DNA of 64,000 nucleotides, taken from positions 1,550,001-1,614,000 of the forward strand of contig NZ_CP166961.1 of assembly GCF_041410465.1 (NCBI RefSeq), read 5' to 3'. The translations under genes were made by a program, and so were the position numbers. Positions 28,453 to 38,644 of this stretch are shown here, piece by piece (position 1 is the stretch's first letter; each line of letters opens with the position of its first letter). The DNA is from Thalassotalea sp. 273M-4. Its GTDB lineage: Bacteria; Pseudomonadota; Gammaproteobacteria; Enterobacterales; Alteromonadaceae. The notes under the pieces were generated by a model. It was not told where the DNA came from. It saw nothing but the letters and a program-made list of their open reading frames with translations, and did not search any database.

Positions 28453-28602
28453 TTAGGGTTTACGGTCATCGTCGTAGTGTTTATATTTCTCAACAAATTG
28501 ATGCAGACGATTAAGGAAAACCCATAATACAGCAGCAATTAATAAAACCGTTACCGAGTCTTTAGCTAGGATTAAGATCAGTAAAAAGATAAACCATTCC
28601 AT
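28453..28602 (-). CDS. Single-pass small membrane protein (49 aa)
   Basis: An ATG at 28602 preceded by GAGGAGT opens a 49-codon frame: MEWFIFLLILILAKDS, then a second hydrophobic run (VTVLLIAAVLWVFL), then a charged tail with HYDDDRKP. The hydrophobic region spans about residues 3-30, broken by the charged pair AKDS, so it is either one long helix or a tight hairpin. The strong ribosome-binding site and coding-like composition support a real gene. Function unknown. Confidence 0.65.
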   Translation of the reverse strand: MEWFIFLLILILAKDSVTVLLIAAVLWVFLNRLHQFVEKYKHYDDDRKP

Positions 28603-28977
28603 TGTAGTGACTCCTCATACAGATCGTTTTTTTAGTTTCAATACCCGAGCAGAATCTCATGGTAGTCAAAGCTAGAGCTAAAAACGAAATAAAAAACTAA
28701 TTTATTTTTAAGACTTTAGCAGAATAACCAAGGAAAGAAACTTTAAATTTAAGGTTTTCTTAGTGCAATATTTAGTGTGTAAATTTAACTTCTAGATGAG
28801 CAAACATTAGCATAGGTGCCATGTTTTATTTCGGTTACAAATAATCACGATCAATAAACACCATGAATTGAGTCATCTTGTTCTGCAAAAATGCCCCAGC
28901 ATGCTATTAATTTGACCCTAAATAGATTAATGTTTTTAGATGTGTATTTAAGTCTTCATAAAGCTAGGTTTGTATAA
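28603..28977. other. 375-base gene-free stretch
   Basis: AT-rich sequence between the divergent 49-aa gene and the low-molecular-weight phosphatase gene. I see no open frame with a ribosome-binding site and no strong hairpin. It probably holds both promoters. Confidence 0.5.
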
Positions 28978-29463
28978 GTGACTGATAAAAAAAATAATAA
29001 CAACATAGACTCAATTCTGTTTGTGTGTATGGGCAACATATGTCGTTCGCCCTCTGCGGAAGCTGTATTTCGCTATAAAGCGGGCTTACATGGTTTATCT
29101 GTTAACATCGACTCAGCAGGTACTTTGGCTTATCATCAGGGCAAAAAACCTGATCCACGATCTATAAATGCAGGGATGTTACGAGGCTATGATTTTAGTG
29201 GCATCAAAGCACGTAAAGTGATTGAAGATGACTTTGAAAAATTTTCGCTTATTTTAGCGATGGATAACGATAATTTGGGCAATTTATATAAAATGGCCCC
29301 AGAGGAACATCATCATAAAATTAAGCTATTTTTGGAATATGATTTAAACTCAGAGTTTACCGAGGTACCCGATCCTTATTATGGTGGCAGTCACGGCTTT
29401 GAATTGGTTTTAGACTTAATTGAAAGCGCAAGTGACGGTTTGCTGAGTCACATAAAGAGGTAA
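28978..29463 (+). CDS. Low-molecular-weight protein-tyrosine phosphatase
   Basis: The CX5R catalytic loop VCMGNICRSPSAEA lies near residues 15-28, and the general acid is in DPYYGG near residue 132, both hallmarks of the LMW-PTP family. The start is GTG. At 161 aa it is full length. No tyrosine kinase or exopolysaccharide export gene is adjacent, so it is not obviously a Wzb partner. A small membrane protein gene follows 19 bases later and may be co-transcribed. Confidence 0.92.
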   Translation: MTDKKNNNNIDSILFVCMGNICRSPSAEAVFRYKAGLHGLSVNIDSAGTLAYHQGKKPDPRSINAGMLRGYDFSGIKARKVIEDDFEKFSLILAMDNDNLGNLYKMAPEEHHHKIKLFLEYDLNSEFTEVPDPYYGGSHGFELVLDLIESASDGLLSHIKR

Positions 29464-29482
29464 ACAGCAAAAGGTAAAACAT

Positions 29483-29713
29483 ATGCGTTCGATCATAAAT
29501 ATGGCTATTTTTATTGCCCTGGCCCTATCTTTTTTACTTACCGGTTATGATGTTTATGTAAATACTTCCGATGCCTTTATTAATGAGCAAGGGGTGTCTT
29601 ATCAAATGATTTGGCAAACCTTTTTCAGTTGGTTTATGCCAATTGCCATTTCGTTAGGGTTTGGCGCTGCTCTGGGTTATCTGATCTTTTCTTTTTTTAA
29701 AAAAAAGCCGTAA
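29483..29713 (+). CDS. Small two-helix membrane protein (76 aa)
   Basis: Two hydrophobic segments are visible (about residues 6-24 and 51-71), with a short polar stretch between them and a lysine-rich C-terminus (FKKKP), which suggests both ends face the cytoplasm. It begins 19 bases after the LMW phosphatase stop and is preceded by AAAGG. I do not recognise a family. Confidence 0.7.
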   Translation: MRSIINMAIFIALALSFLLTGYDVYVNTSDAFINEQGVSYQMIWQTFFSWFMPIAISLGFGAALGYLIFSFFKKKP

Positions 29714-29908
29714 ACAAAACAAATCCCCCTTTAGCATTGTCTCGTTAGCGGTTATTATGTGCGCCATTAAATCTTAAACTCTTTTCTCTTTATATCAGTT
29801 ATCTTTTTCGCCACCATTTTCTTCATTTTTCCGTTTTTGTTCAGCTCGCTGTCATAAAACTCTTGCGATAATAGCCTGGTATCCGAACAACATTAAAGGA
29901 TGATTTCT

Positions 29909-30574
29909 ATGAACAAGTCACTAATTACATCAACACTTATCACCGCGTTATTTTTAACGGGTTGTCAAACAACGTCTATCGATCCTTATACTGGTGAACA
30001 ACGCGTAAATAATACCAGCAGAGGAGCCGGTATTGGCGCAGTTGTTGGCGGTATCTTGGGCAACGTGGTTGGTAAAGACTCTAAAGCAACGGCGATTGGT
30101 GCCGTTATTGGTACAGGTATCGGTGCGGCTATTGGCCAAGATATGGATAGACAAGAACAAGAGCTTAGGGAGAAGCTGTATAATACCGGTATTCGTGTTG
30201 AGCGTGACAGCGCTGGCGTGATCAAATTGGTGATGCCATCAAATATTACTTTTGCAACCAATCAATCTGATGTCAGTCCGCAATTTCAACAAACATTAGC
30301 ATCGGTTTCAGAAATATTAGTGCGTAACCCAAACACCAGTTTAATCGTTGTTGGACATACCGACAGCGTTGGCTCAGAGTCGCTTAATCAGCATTTGTCT
30401 GTTAACCGTGCAAACTCTGTGATGAATGCTTTAATTGGCCATGGACTGTCGCCTAATCGCATTAAAGCGTTTGGTAAAGGCGAGATAGCACCTATCGCCG
30501 ATAACAACACTGAGTATGGTAGATCGTTAAATCGTCGCGTAGAACTGTTTATTGAAGCAAAGCAGCAAAGCTAA
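29909..30574 (+). CDS. OmpA-family lipoprotein with glycine-zipper domain (YiaD-like)
   Basis: The start is the ATG at 29909 after AAAGGA; an ATG nine bases earlier overlaps that site. A lipobox (LTGC, Cys about residue 19) is followed by a glycine-zipper region (AGIGAVVGGILGNVVG, then AIGAVIGTGIGAAIG) and a C-terminal OmpA domain that binds peptidoglycan (GHTDSVG, NRANSV, GRSLNRRVEL). At 221 aa it matches the YiaD group of envelope-tethering lipoproteins. It stands alone and is followed by a strong terminator. Confidence 0.92.
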   Translation: MNKSLITSTLITALFLTGCQTTSIDPYTGEQRVNNTSRGAGIGAVVGGILGNVVGKDSKATAIGAVIGTGIGAAIGQDMDRQEQELREKLYNTGIRVERDSAGVIKLVMPSNITFATNQSDVSPQFQQTLASVSEILVRNPNTSLIVVGHTDSVGSESLNQHLSVNRANSVMNALIGHGLSPNRIKAFGKGEIAPIADNNTEYGRSLNRRVELFIEAKQQS

Positions 30575-30607
30575 ACGAACAGCCCTCGTTAGCATTTAAA
30601 GAACACA

Positions 30608-30644
30608 AAAAAGCCAGTTTGATATTTCGTCAAACTGGCTTTTT
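30608..30644. terminator. Bidirectional terminator between OmpA-lipoprotein and aroH
   Basis: AAAAGCCAGTTTGA and TCAAACTGGCTTTT form a perfect 14-bp stem with a 7-base loop and T-runs on both strands between convergent genes. Confidence 0.9.
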
Positions 30645-30679
30645 GATTGAACAATCGGTGCTTGTTTTATGAGACCCGC

Positions 30680-31729
30680 TTATAGAGTGTCTTTTACCGC
30701 GTCTGAAAGAAGGTCTAGAATTTCTCGACTTTGCTCCAAATTAACACACGCATCGGTAATGCTCTGGCCATAAGTAAGTGGTTTACCTGGTTCTACTTTT
30801 TGATTCCCAGCAACTAAAAAGCTCTCTATCATGACACCAAAGATGCCGGTCGAGCCCGACTTGATTTGGGCACTAATATCACCTGCGACATTAATTTGCT
30901 TGTTGTGATCTTTTTCACTGTTGCCGTGACTGCAATCAACCATAACCCGAGCAGGGAAGTTGGCATTGCGCAATTGTTCGCAGGCTTTAACAACAAATTC
31001 TTGCTGGTAGTTTGGGGTTTTACCACCACGTAAAATCACATGCGCTGACGGATTGCCTGACGTTTCATAAATACACATTTGGCCACTTTTATCTGGCGAA
31101 TAGAGTACGTGAGGTACGCTTGCTGCTTGAATCGCATCAATAGCAATTTTTACGTTGCCATCGGTACCGTTTTTAAAGCCAACTGGGCAAGATAAGGCAG
31201 AGGCTAATTCTCTGTGTACTTGTGACTCGGTCGTACGCGCACCAATAGCGCCCCAACTTATCAAGTCAGAAATGTATTGGCCGGTTACCATATCTAAAAA
31301 CTCGGTAGCCGCTGGAAGGCCCATCTCGTTTACTTGCATCAAGAGATTGCGCGCTAGGCGTAAACCTTTTTCTACCTTGAATGATTTATCTAAATCAGGA
31401 TCACTAATTAACCCTTTCCAACCAACCGTGGTACGCGGTTTTTCAAAATACACCCGCATCACAATATATAAGGTATCTTTGTACTTATCGTGCAACTGTT
31501 TTAATTTTTTAGCGTATTCGATGGCGGCTTCAGTGTCATGAATCGAACACGGTCCAATCACAATCAATTGGCGCTTATCTTTACCAACAATAATATTTTC
31601 AATGGTGTTACGAGCATCGAGGATAAATTTGGCATTTTCTTCCGATAATGGGATATCTTGCGCCAGTTGCGCAGGAGAAACTAAGTGAGAGATCAGGGAT
31701 GTGCGTAATTCATCTGTTTTTATAGTCAT
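30680..31729 (-). CDS. aroH: DAHP synthase, AroH-like (tryptophan-type)
   Basis: This is a second class I DAHP synthase (349 aa) with the same catalytic motifs as aroG (VIGPCSIHD, GARTTESQVHRELASALS, GFKNGTDG). Its N-terminus (TDELRTSLISHLVSPAQLA), EFLDMVTGQYISDLISWG and SPDKSGQM are closest to E. coli AroH, pointing to tryptophan-sensitive control; that is inferred from similarity, not from residues tested here. It lies next to ppsR/ppsA, which regenerate its substrate PEP. Confidence 0.9.
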   Translation of the reverse strand: MTIKTDELRTSLISHLVSPAQLAQDIPLSEENAKFILDARNTIENIIVGKDKRQLIVIGPCSIHDTEAAIEYAKKLKQLHDKYKDTLYIVMRVYFEKPRTTVGWKGLISDPDLDKSFKVEKGLRLARNLLMQVNEMGLPAATEFLDMVTGQYISDLISWGAIGARTTESQVHRELASALSCPVGFKNGTDGNVKIAIDAIQAASVPHVLYSPDKSGQMCIYETSGNPSAHVILRGGKTPNYQQEFVVKACEQLRNANFPARVMVDCSHGNSEKDHNKQINVAGDISAQIKSGSTGIFGVMIESFLVAGNQKVEPGKPLTYGQSITDACVNLEQSREILDLLSDAVKDTL

Positions 31730-31874
31730 TGCATCTTCGTTTATATAGCTAATTTACAGGCTTAACATAACGGATGCAGAGGCTTAATGGAAACGGTTTT
31801 TAATTATTTTAACAACAACTTTGCTCATAACTGCCATATTATATTTACAGTTGGCCTAAGTTTCTTAGGCTTGG

Positions 31875-32684
31875 TTAATATTTGTAACGTTGTAATCCGG
31901 TCGCAGATAAAATTTTTGCTGAAATTTCTTCCACCGAAAGTTTGGTGGTATTAATAAATTCAATTCGCTCTTTTTGATATAACTTTTCAACTTCGCGCAC
32001 TTCCATCCGACATTGGCGAGCAGACGAATACGTTGAATTTGCCATTCGACCATCACGAATTTCATGTAATCGGTTTGAATCAATGGTCAACCCAAACAGT
32101 TTCGCTTTGTGTTTTTTTAAAAACGATGGCAGTTTAAGCTCGTCCATATCGTCTTCGGTAAAAGGGTAGTTGGCGGCTTTAATGCCATATTGCAGGGCAA
32201 GATATAAAGAGGTCGGGGTTTTCCCTGAACGAGACACCCCAACTAAAATAACATCCGCATGTTCGTAGTCGGTAATACGGCTGCCGTCGTCATTTGCGAG
32301 CGCAAAATTAACCGCATCAATTCGAAAGTCATAACTGTTTTCGTGCATTGAATGGGTTCGATGGGCTCGAGGTTTCGCTTTTAGGCCCAGGCTTGCTTCC
32401 ATGGGGGCGATAAAATGTTCTAAAAAGTTGTAAATGACCCCTTCACAACTGTCAATAATGTCTTTTATTTCAGGGTTTACAAAGGTGTGAAAAACAATGG
32501 GGCGCTCACCTGTGCGCTGGTAATAGTTATTTATTTGCTGTTTTACCTCTTCGGCTTTGTCAACGGTTTCTACAAAGGGAATGGTAATATGCTCAAGCTC
32601 AATTGGAAACATCGACAATAAAGCATGACCAAATACTTCAGAGGTGATTGCGGTTCCATCGGATATGTAAAATGCCGTTCGCAT
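31875..32684 (-). CDS. ppsR: PEP synthase regulatory protein PpsR (DUF299)
   Basis: PpsR is the bifunctional kinase/pyrophosphorylase that inactivates PEP synthase by ADP-dependent phosphorylation and reactivates it. The N-terminus ([19 protein letters not shown]) and the P-loop-like [16 protein letters not shown] (residues about 148-163) are characteristic. At 269 aa it is full length. It is divergent from ppsA, its target, with 116 bases between the starts, the usual gammaproteobacterial arrangement. Confidence 0.95.
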   Translation of the reverse strand: MRTAFYISDGTAITSEVFGHALLSMFPIELEHITIPFVETVDKAEEVKQQINNYYQRTGERPIVFHTFVNPEIKDIIDSCEGVIYNFLEHFIAPMEASLGLKAKPRAHRTHSMHENSYDFRIDAVNFALANDDGSRITDYEHADVILVGVSRSGKTPTSLYLALQYGIKAANYPFTEDDMDELKLPSFLKKHKAKLFGLTIDSNRLHEIRDGRMANSTYSSARQCRMEVREVEKLYQKERIEFINTTKLSVEEISAKILSATGLQRYKY

Positions 32685-32800
32685 AATTGGCCCTTGTAAA
32701 ACTCTTAGCGATAACTTTTAAAATTATTATTCAGTAGTCTAGACTAAAAAGAAATCCTTAACCTTTCAATAACATAATAATTTATTAAGGAGACGCTCCG

Positions 32801-35173
32801 GTGCAACAGAACGTACTTTGGTATCAACAGCTAGGAATGGAAGATGTACCTATTGTGGGCGGAAAGAATGCTTCTTTAGGCGAAATGATCTCTAATTTAT
32901 CAAACGCTGGCGTACAAGTCCCAGGTGGTTTTGCTACCACCGCATACGCCTTTAATGAGTTTCTTGAACAAAGTGGACTCAACGAAAAAATACACCAAAT
33001 ACTCGATACCCTTGATGTCGATGACATTGCCGAGTTGACAGCTTGCGGTGATAAAATTCGCCAATGGATCATCGAAACCCCATTTTTACCCTCAATGCAA
33101 AAAGACATTGAAACCGCGTATAAGCAACTCGTTGATGAACACGGTGACGATGTGTCTTTTGCGGTGCGCTCTTCTGCGACTGCCGAAGACATGCCTGACG
33201 CCTCATTTGCGGGACAGCAAGAAACCTTTTTAAATGTTCGAGGTTTAGACGCTGTGCTTGTGGCAATCAAACATGTCTATGCCTCGTTATTTAATGACCG
33301 CGCGATTTCTTATCGAGTGCATTCTGGTTATGACCACCGTGGGGTTGCGCTCTCAGCAGGGATTCAACGTATGGTGCGCTCAGACATCGCAGCCTCAGGC
33401 GTGATGTTTTCAATTGATACCGAATCCGGTTTTGAAGACGTAGTGTTTATAACCTCAAGCTATGGGCTTGGTGAAATGGTGGTGCAAGGGGCGGTTAATC
33501 CCGATGAGTTTTATGTGCACAAGCCGATTCTGGCCCAAAATAGGCCAGCGGTCGTGCGCCGAAATATTGGCTCAAAAGCCATAAAAATGGTGTATGCCAA
33601 TAGCCAAGAACACGCTAAGCAAGTCGAAATTGTTAAGCTAGAACCTGCCATTGCCAACACCTTTTCAATCAACGATGATGAAGTGCAAGAGTTGGCCAAA
33701 CAAGCGGTGATCATAGAAAAACATTATAATCGACCAATGGATATTGAATGGGCAAAAGATGGCTTAGATGGCAAGTTGTATATTGTGCAAGCTCGACCTG
33801 AGACCGTAAAAAGCCACGAGAAGGGTAATATTCTTGAACAATACCAATTAAAAGATAGCTCGGATGTTATTTGTACGGGCCGGGCAATCGGGCAAAAAAT
33901 TGGTAAAGGGGTGGTTAAAGTTCTGCAGTCGATAGACCAGATGAATAAAGTGTTACCCGGAGATGTGTTGGTGACAGATATGACTGACCCCGACTGGGAG
34001 CCTATTATGAAGCGGGCATCAGCAATTGTAACGAACCGAGGAGGGCGCACTTGCCATGCCGCCATTATTGCACGAGAAATGGGGATCCCTGCGGTTGTTG
34101 GTTGTGGTGATGCTACCCAAGTCATTGCCGATGGTAGCGACGTTACCGTTTCTTGTGCGCAAGGTGATACTGGGTATATTTATCAAGGCCAATTAGCGTT
34201 TCAAGTGAAATCATCTCAAATCGATAATATGCCTCCCTTACCAATAAAAGTGATGATGAATGTAGGTAATCCCGATAGGGCATTTTCATTTGCTCAATTA
34301 CCTCATTCAGGAATCGGCTTGGCAAGAATTGAGTTTGTGATCAACAAAATGATCGGAATTCATCCGAAAGCGTTACTCAACTTTGACCAAGAATCGGTTG
34401 AGGTACAGGAAGAAATTACCGATATTATGGCTGGTTATTTGTCGCCAACCGAGTTTTACATCAGTAAACTTACCGAAGGGATCTCAACCTTAGCGTGCGC
34501 TTTTGCGCCTGAGCGAGTGATTGTTCGAATGAGCGATTTTAAATCAAACGAATACGCAAACTTGATTGGTGGGTCATTATACGAACCTGAAGAAGAGAAC
34601 CCTATGATAGGGTATCGCGGCGCTTCACGGTATATTTCAAAAGACTTTAGAGCCTGCTTTGCCCTTGAATGCGAGGCCATTAAACGGGTGCGTAATGACA
34701 TGGGGTTAACAAATGTGGAAGTGATGATCCCGTTTGTAAGAACCTTAGATGAAGCCAAACAAGTGATAGAAATATTGGCCGACAATGGTTTAAAGCGCGG
34801 TGACAATGGTCTTAAGGTGATTATGATGTGTGAATTACCGTCTAATGCCTTATTAGCAGAGCAGTTTTTACAATACTTTGACGGCTTTTCTATTGGCTCC
34901 AACGACTTAACACAATTGACCTTGGGCATTGATCGTGATTCAGGTTTAATTGCGCATTTATTTGAAGAACGTGACCCAGCGGTAAAAGCCCTATTGTCAA
35001 TGGCAATTCAGGCGTGCAAGGCCCAAGGCAAATACGTTGGTATTTGTGGTCAGGGACCATCCGATCATAAAGACTTGGCCGCCTGGCTTGTAGAGCAAGG
35101 AATAGACAGCGTATCGCTTAACCCCGATTCGGTATTAGATACTTGGTTGTATTTAGCCAAACATCACAGTTAA
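32801..35173 (+). CDS. ppsA: Phosphoenolpyruvate synthase
   Basis: PpsA makes PEP from pyruvate and ATP during gluconeogenic growth. The N-terminal ATP-grasp domain ([30 protein letters not shown]) is followed by the phosphohistidine domain ([13 protein letters not shown], His the catalytic residue) and the C-terminal PEP-binding barrel ([23 protein letters not shown]). The start is GTG at 32801, after AAGGAGA. At 790 aa it is full length. It is divergent from its regulator ppsR. Confidence 0.97.
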   Translation: MQQNVLWYQQLGMEDVPIVGGKNASLGEMISNLSNAGVQVPGGFATTAYAFNEFLEQSGLNEKIHQILDTLDVDDIAELTACGDKIRQWIIETPFLPSMQKDIETAYKQLVDEHGDDVSFAVRSSATAEDMPDASFAGQQETFLNVRGLDAVLVAIKHVYASLFNDRAISYRVHSGYDHRGVALSAGIQRMVRSDIAASGVMFSIDTESGFEDVVFITSSYGLGEMVVQGAVNPDEFYVHKPILAQNRPAVVRRNIGSKAIKMVYANSQEHAKQVEIVKLEPAIANTFSINDDEVQELAKQAVIIEKHYNRPMDIEWAKDGLDGKLYIVQARPETVKSHEKGNILEQYQLKDSSDVICTGRAIGQKIGKGVVKVLQSIDQMNKVLPGDVLVTDMTDPDWEPIMKRASAIVTNRGGRTCHAAIIAREMGIPAVVGCGDATQVIADGSDVTVSCAQGDTGYIYQGQLAFQVKSSQIDNMPPLPIKVMMNVGNPDRAFSFAQLPHSGIGLARIEFVINKMIGIHPKALLNFDQESVEVQEEITDIMAGYLSPTEFYISKLTEGISTLACAFAPERVIVRMSDFKSNEYANLIGGSLYEPEEENPMIGYRGASRYISKDFRACFALECEAIKRVRNDMGLTNVEVMIPFVRTLDEAKQVIEILADNGLKRGDNGLKVIMMCELPSNALLAEQFLQYFDGFSIGSNDLTQLTLGIDRDSGLIAHLFEERDPAVKALLSMAIQACKAQGKYVGICGQGPSDHKDLAAWLVEQGIDSVSLNPDSVLDTWLYLAKHHS

Positions 35174-35191
35174 GCATCCAAACGAAACCTA

Positions 35192-35223
35192 AACAAATGG
35201 GTTCTGATAAGGGCCCATTTGTT
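35192..35223 (+). terminator. Hairpin downstream of ppsA
   Basis: AACAAATGGG and CCCATTTGTT form a perfect 10-bp stem with a 12-base loop 18 bases after the ppsA stop. There is no T-run. The remaining space to ydiJ shows no gene. Confidence 0.55.
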
Positions 35224-35439
35224 GCCAACCCCTACTTATTAATCATGAGGGCTTTATCCAGTCAACTTGGCTTAAGGGGTCTTAACTTTTTCATGATTTT
35301 GGCTAAAAACCTATTCTGTAAACGTTTCAGTAAACTTAGTTATTCAAACTATTCATTAATTGGCTTATAAACCGTTTGTTTTCAAGCCCATTTTTTTGCA
35401 TCATATAGATAACTTTTAGTAGCGATTATATTTTCTTTT

Positions 35440-38400
35440 ATGTTACCTAGGCTTTCCGTTTTTGATGCTGTTTCTCCTTTATATCAACGTTTTTTAAAGC
35501 GCTTACAAAAAAGTCGTTTTACTGGCGATATTTCTTGTCATTACGGTGATCGCTTAGCCGTAGCAACCGACAACAGTGTCTATCAACAATTACCCCAAGC
35601 GGTCTTGCATCCAAAGACGGTTGAAGACATTAAGTTAATCACCGCACTTTCTGCAGAGCAAGAATTTGAAGAAATTCAATTTAGTGCTCGTGGTGGTGGT
35701 ACGGGAACAAATGGTCAGTCACTTACCTCTGGTATTGTTATTGACTTATCTCGTCATATGAATGAAATCCTAGAAATCAATGTTGCACAAGGCTGGGTTA
35801 GGGTGCAAGCTGGGGTGATAAAAGATCAACTTAACGCGTACTTAAAACCCTTTGGTTTTTTCTTTTCTCCCGATCTATCAACCTCAAACCGTGCGACAAT
35901 AGGTGGGATGATCAATACCGATGCCTCAGGTCAAGGTTCATTGGTGTATGGCAAAACGTCTAATCATGTTTTGGGTTTGCGTTGTGTGCTAGCTAGTGGC
36001 GAAGAGTTTACCACCAAATCAATGCCCATAGAGCAAGCTAAAAAACTGGCTGAAGGTGAAGGCGATATAGCATCTTTATATCATGTTACCTTGAACAGTT
36101 GCCTTGAAAATCGTCAACTAGTATTAGATAAATTTCCTCGTTTAAATCGGTTCTTAACCGGTTACGATTTAGAAAATGTATTTGATCAGGACTTAAGTAC
36201 ATTTGATTTAACTCGAGTGATCACCGGCTCAGAAGGCAGCTTAGCAGTGGTTGCCGAAGCAAAATTAAATATTACCCCCATCCCGACTTCACGTGCTTTG
36301 GTCAACATTAAGTACGATAGCTTTGAATCCGCGTTACGCCATTCGCCAGAACTGGTAAAAGCCAACGCGTTGTCGGTTGAGACCATTGATTCACGGGTCC
36401 TCAATCTGGCTAAACAAGACATTGTCTGGCATTCGGTAAGTGATTTGATTACTGATATAAAAAACAAGGTCATGGACGGCTTGAATTTAGTCGAATTTGT
36501 TGGTGACAGCGAAGCGGAAGTTAAAACCAAAATCGAAGCGCTTAAAGCCGTTCTTGATAAACGAGTTGAACAAGAACAAGGGGTTATTGGTTATCAATAT
36601 ACTTTTGATTTAGCCAGTATTAACCGACTTTATGGGATGCGCAAAAAAGCCGTAGGGTTGCTTGGTAATACGAAAGGGCAAAAAAAGCCGATTGCCTTTG
36701 CTGAAGATACCGCAGTACCACCAGAAAACCTTGCTGACTTTATTCTTGAGTTTCGCCAGTTACTCGATCAATATAATCTTGACTATGGCATGTTTGGGCA
36801 TATTGATGCCGGCGTATTGCATGTTCGCCCCGCTCTTGATATGTGCGATCCGCAACAAGAAGTGACCTTACGTGAAATTTCCGATCAAGTGGTCGCACTC
36901 ACCGCAAAGTATGGCGGTTTAATGTGGGGGGAGCATGGTAAGGGGTATCGCAGTGAATACGGGCCAACGTTTTTTGGCCCAGAGCTGTTTACTGAATTAC
37001 GAAAAATTAAAACCGCCTTTGATCCCCTCAATAAAATGAATCCGGGGAAAATCTGTACGCCAATAAAGTCAGAGCAGCCACTGGTTTCGGTTGATGCCAT
37101 CAAACGCGGTACTTTCGATCGTCAAATTCCAATTGAGGTTCGAACCGACTACGCTTCGGCGATGAATTGTAACGGCAATGGGTTATGTTTTAATTTTGAT
37201 GCTACCAGCCCGATGTGTCCTTCCAGTAAAATCACCCGTGATCGAAAGCACTCGCCAAAAGGCCGAGCCGGTTTGATGCGAGAATGGTTACGCTTATTGG
37301 CCGATAAAGGTGTCGATTTTGAGCAACTAGAAGCCCAAAGCGGTAAAATTACGGCCAAAGGCTTGGTCTTGAAACTGACCAATAGTGTCACTAAGGGCGT
37401 GGGGCGTTATGACTATTCCAATGAAGTAATGGCAGCCATGTCCGGTTGTCTAGCGTGTAAAGCGTGTGTCAGTCAGTGTCCAGTTAAAGTCGATGTACCA
37501 GATTTTAGGGCACGTTTTATTCAGGTATATTATTCACGTTATATGCGACCGCTTAAAGATCATTTTGTCGCCAACATTGAAACTCTCGCGCCCGTTATGG
37601 CCACGGCACCCGCGTTGGTAAACTTTACCATCGATAACCCAATATTTAAAACCTTAGCTAAGCATACCCTTGGGTATGTTGATACCCCATTATTGTCACG
37701 ACCGACGTTAAAAACGCAGGTCAATCAGGGCGGTTATGAAAAGTTTAACTTAGCCAAATTTGCGGGCTTATCGAATGAGCAAAAGCAAAAATACCTATTT
37801 ATCGTGCAAGATCCCTTTACCAGTTTTTATGACGCCAATGTGGTTGCCGATATGATGCATCTTGCCAGTAAACTGGGTTTTAAACCGGTGTTATTGCCAT
37901 TTAAACCAAACGGTAAACCGCAACACGTAAAAGGTTTTTTAACCAAGTTCGCTCAAACCGCTAAAAACAGTGCTGAGTTTTTAAATCAATTGCAGCAATT
38001 AAATATTCCTATGGTTGGCATGGATGCGTCTCTGGTACTTTGTTACCGTGATGAATATAAGCAAATTCTTGGTGATAAAAGAGGCGACTTTACTGTATTA
38101 CTGCCCCATGAATGGTTAAAAGACGTAATTGCCAATAGAATGCCATATGAGCCTAAGTATTTACCCTTTTACCAGTTGTTTGCGCATTGTACGGAAAAAA
38201 CGGCTCTACCTTCGGCAGAGTCAGATTGGCAACACATTTTTAATCACTTTGGTTTGCGTATAAAAGCTCAAAGCGTTGGTTGCTGTGGTATGGCCGGAAC
38301 TTATGGTCATGAAAAGCAAAATCTAGACAATTCTAAAGGCATTTACGATTTAAGTTGGCGTAAACCTATTGAAGCCGGTGACAGTGCTTATCAAATGGTG

Positions 38401-38487
38401 ACGGGTTTTTCATGCCGAAGTCAGGTAAAACGACTGGGAAATAAACGCTTACCACACCCTGTACAAGTGTTATTAAAACACGCCTAG
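35440..38487 (+). CDS. ydiJ: FAD/Fe-S D-2-hydroxyacid dehydrogenase YdiJ
   Basis: This 1015-aa protein matches E. coli YdiJ (1018 aa), reported as a D-2-hydroxyglutarate dehydrogenase. The FAD-binding domain (ARGGGTGTNGQSL, STSNRATIGGMINTDASG) and FAD-oxidase C-terminal domain are followed by a ferredoxin-type cluster site (CLACKACVSQCPVKVD, about residues 671-686) and a C-terminal cysteine-rich region (VGCCGMAGTYGHE). The start aligns with the family N-terminus, although no strong ribosome-binding site precedes it. D-lactate is an alternative substrate. Confidence 0.92.
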   Translation: MLPRLSVFDAVSPLYQRFLKRLQKSRFTGDISCHYGDRLAVATDNSVYQQLPQAVLHPKTVEDIKLITALSAEQEFEEIQFSARGGGTGTNGQSLTSGIVIDLSRHMNEILEINVAQGWVRVQAGVIKDQLNAYLKPFGFFFSPDLSTSNRATIGGMINTDASGQGSLVYGKTSNHVLGLRCVLASGEEFTTKSMPIEQAKKLAEGEGDIASLYHVTLNSCLENRQLVLDKFPRLNRFLTGYDLENVFDQDLSTFDLTRVITGSEGSLAVVAEAKLNITPIPTSRALVNIKYDSFESALRHSPELVKANALSVETIDSRVLNLAKQDIVWHSVSDLITDIKNKVMDGLNLVEFVGDSEAEVKTKIEALKAVLDKRVEQEQGVIGYQYTFDLASINRLYGMRKKAVGLLGNTKGQKKPIAFAEDTAVPPENLADFILEFRQLLDQYNLDYGMFGHIDAGVLHVRPALDMCDPQQEVTLREISDQVVALTAKYGGLMWGEHGKGYRSEYGPTFFGPELFTELRKIKTAFDPLNKMNPGKICTPIKSEQPLVSVDAIKRGTFDRQIPIEVRTDYASAMNCNGNGLCFNFDATSPMCPSSKITRDRKHSPKGRAGLMREWLRLLADKGVDFEQLEAQSGKITAKGLVLKLTNSVTKGVGRYDYSNEVMAAMSGCLACKACVSQCPVKVDVPDFRARFIQVYYSRYMRPLKDHFVANIETLAPVMATAPALVNFTIDNPIFKTLAKHTLGYVDTPLLSRPTLKTQVNQGGYEKFNLAKFAGLSNEQKQKYLFIVQDPFTSFYDANVVADMMHLASKLGFKPVLLPFKPNGKPQHVKGFLTKFAQTAKNSAEFLNQLQQLNIPMVGMDASLVLCYRDEYKQILGDKRGDFTVLLPHEWLKDVIANRMPYEPKYLPFYQLFAHCTEKTALPSAESDWQHIFNHFGLRIKAQSVGCCGMAGTYGHEKQNLDNSKGIYDLSWRKPIEAGDSAYQMVTGFSCRSQVKRLGNKRLPHPVQVLLKHA

Positions 38488-38561
38488 TAAAAGCTTACCC
38501 TGCGCTTTTCTTGTGAAATTGTGAAGGATAGCAAGTTAAAACTAGCTTGGTATTAATTAAA

Positions 38562-38590
38562 AAAGCTAACAAGCAAACCTTGTTAGCTTT
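38562..38590. terminator. Bidirectional terminator between ydiJ and leucine-type dehydrogenase
   Basis: AAAGCTAACAAG and CTTGTTAGCTTT form a perfect 12-bp stem with a 5-base loop between convergent genes. Confidence 0.82.
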
Positions 38591-38644
38591 ATTGTTTAGA
38601 GCGATGTTTTCATCGCCCAACCCTTATCTTTACCTAGGTAAAGT

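Noticed and set aside
32824..34929. Several long minus-strand frames opposite ppsA
   Set aside because: All are antisense to a complete, well-conserved ppsA and show no motif or ribosome-binding site.
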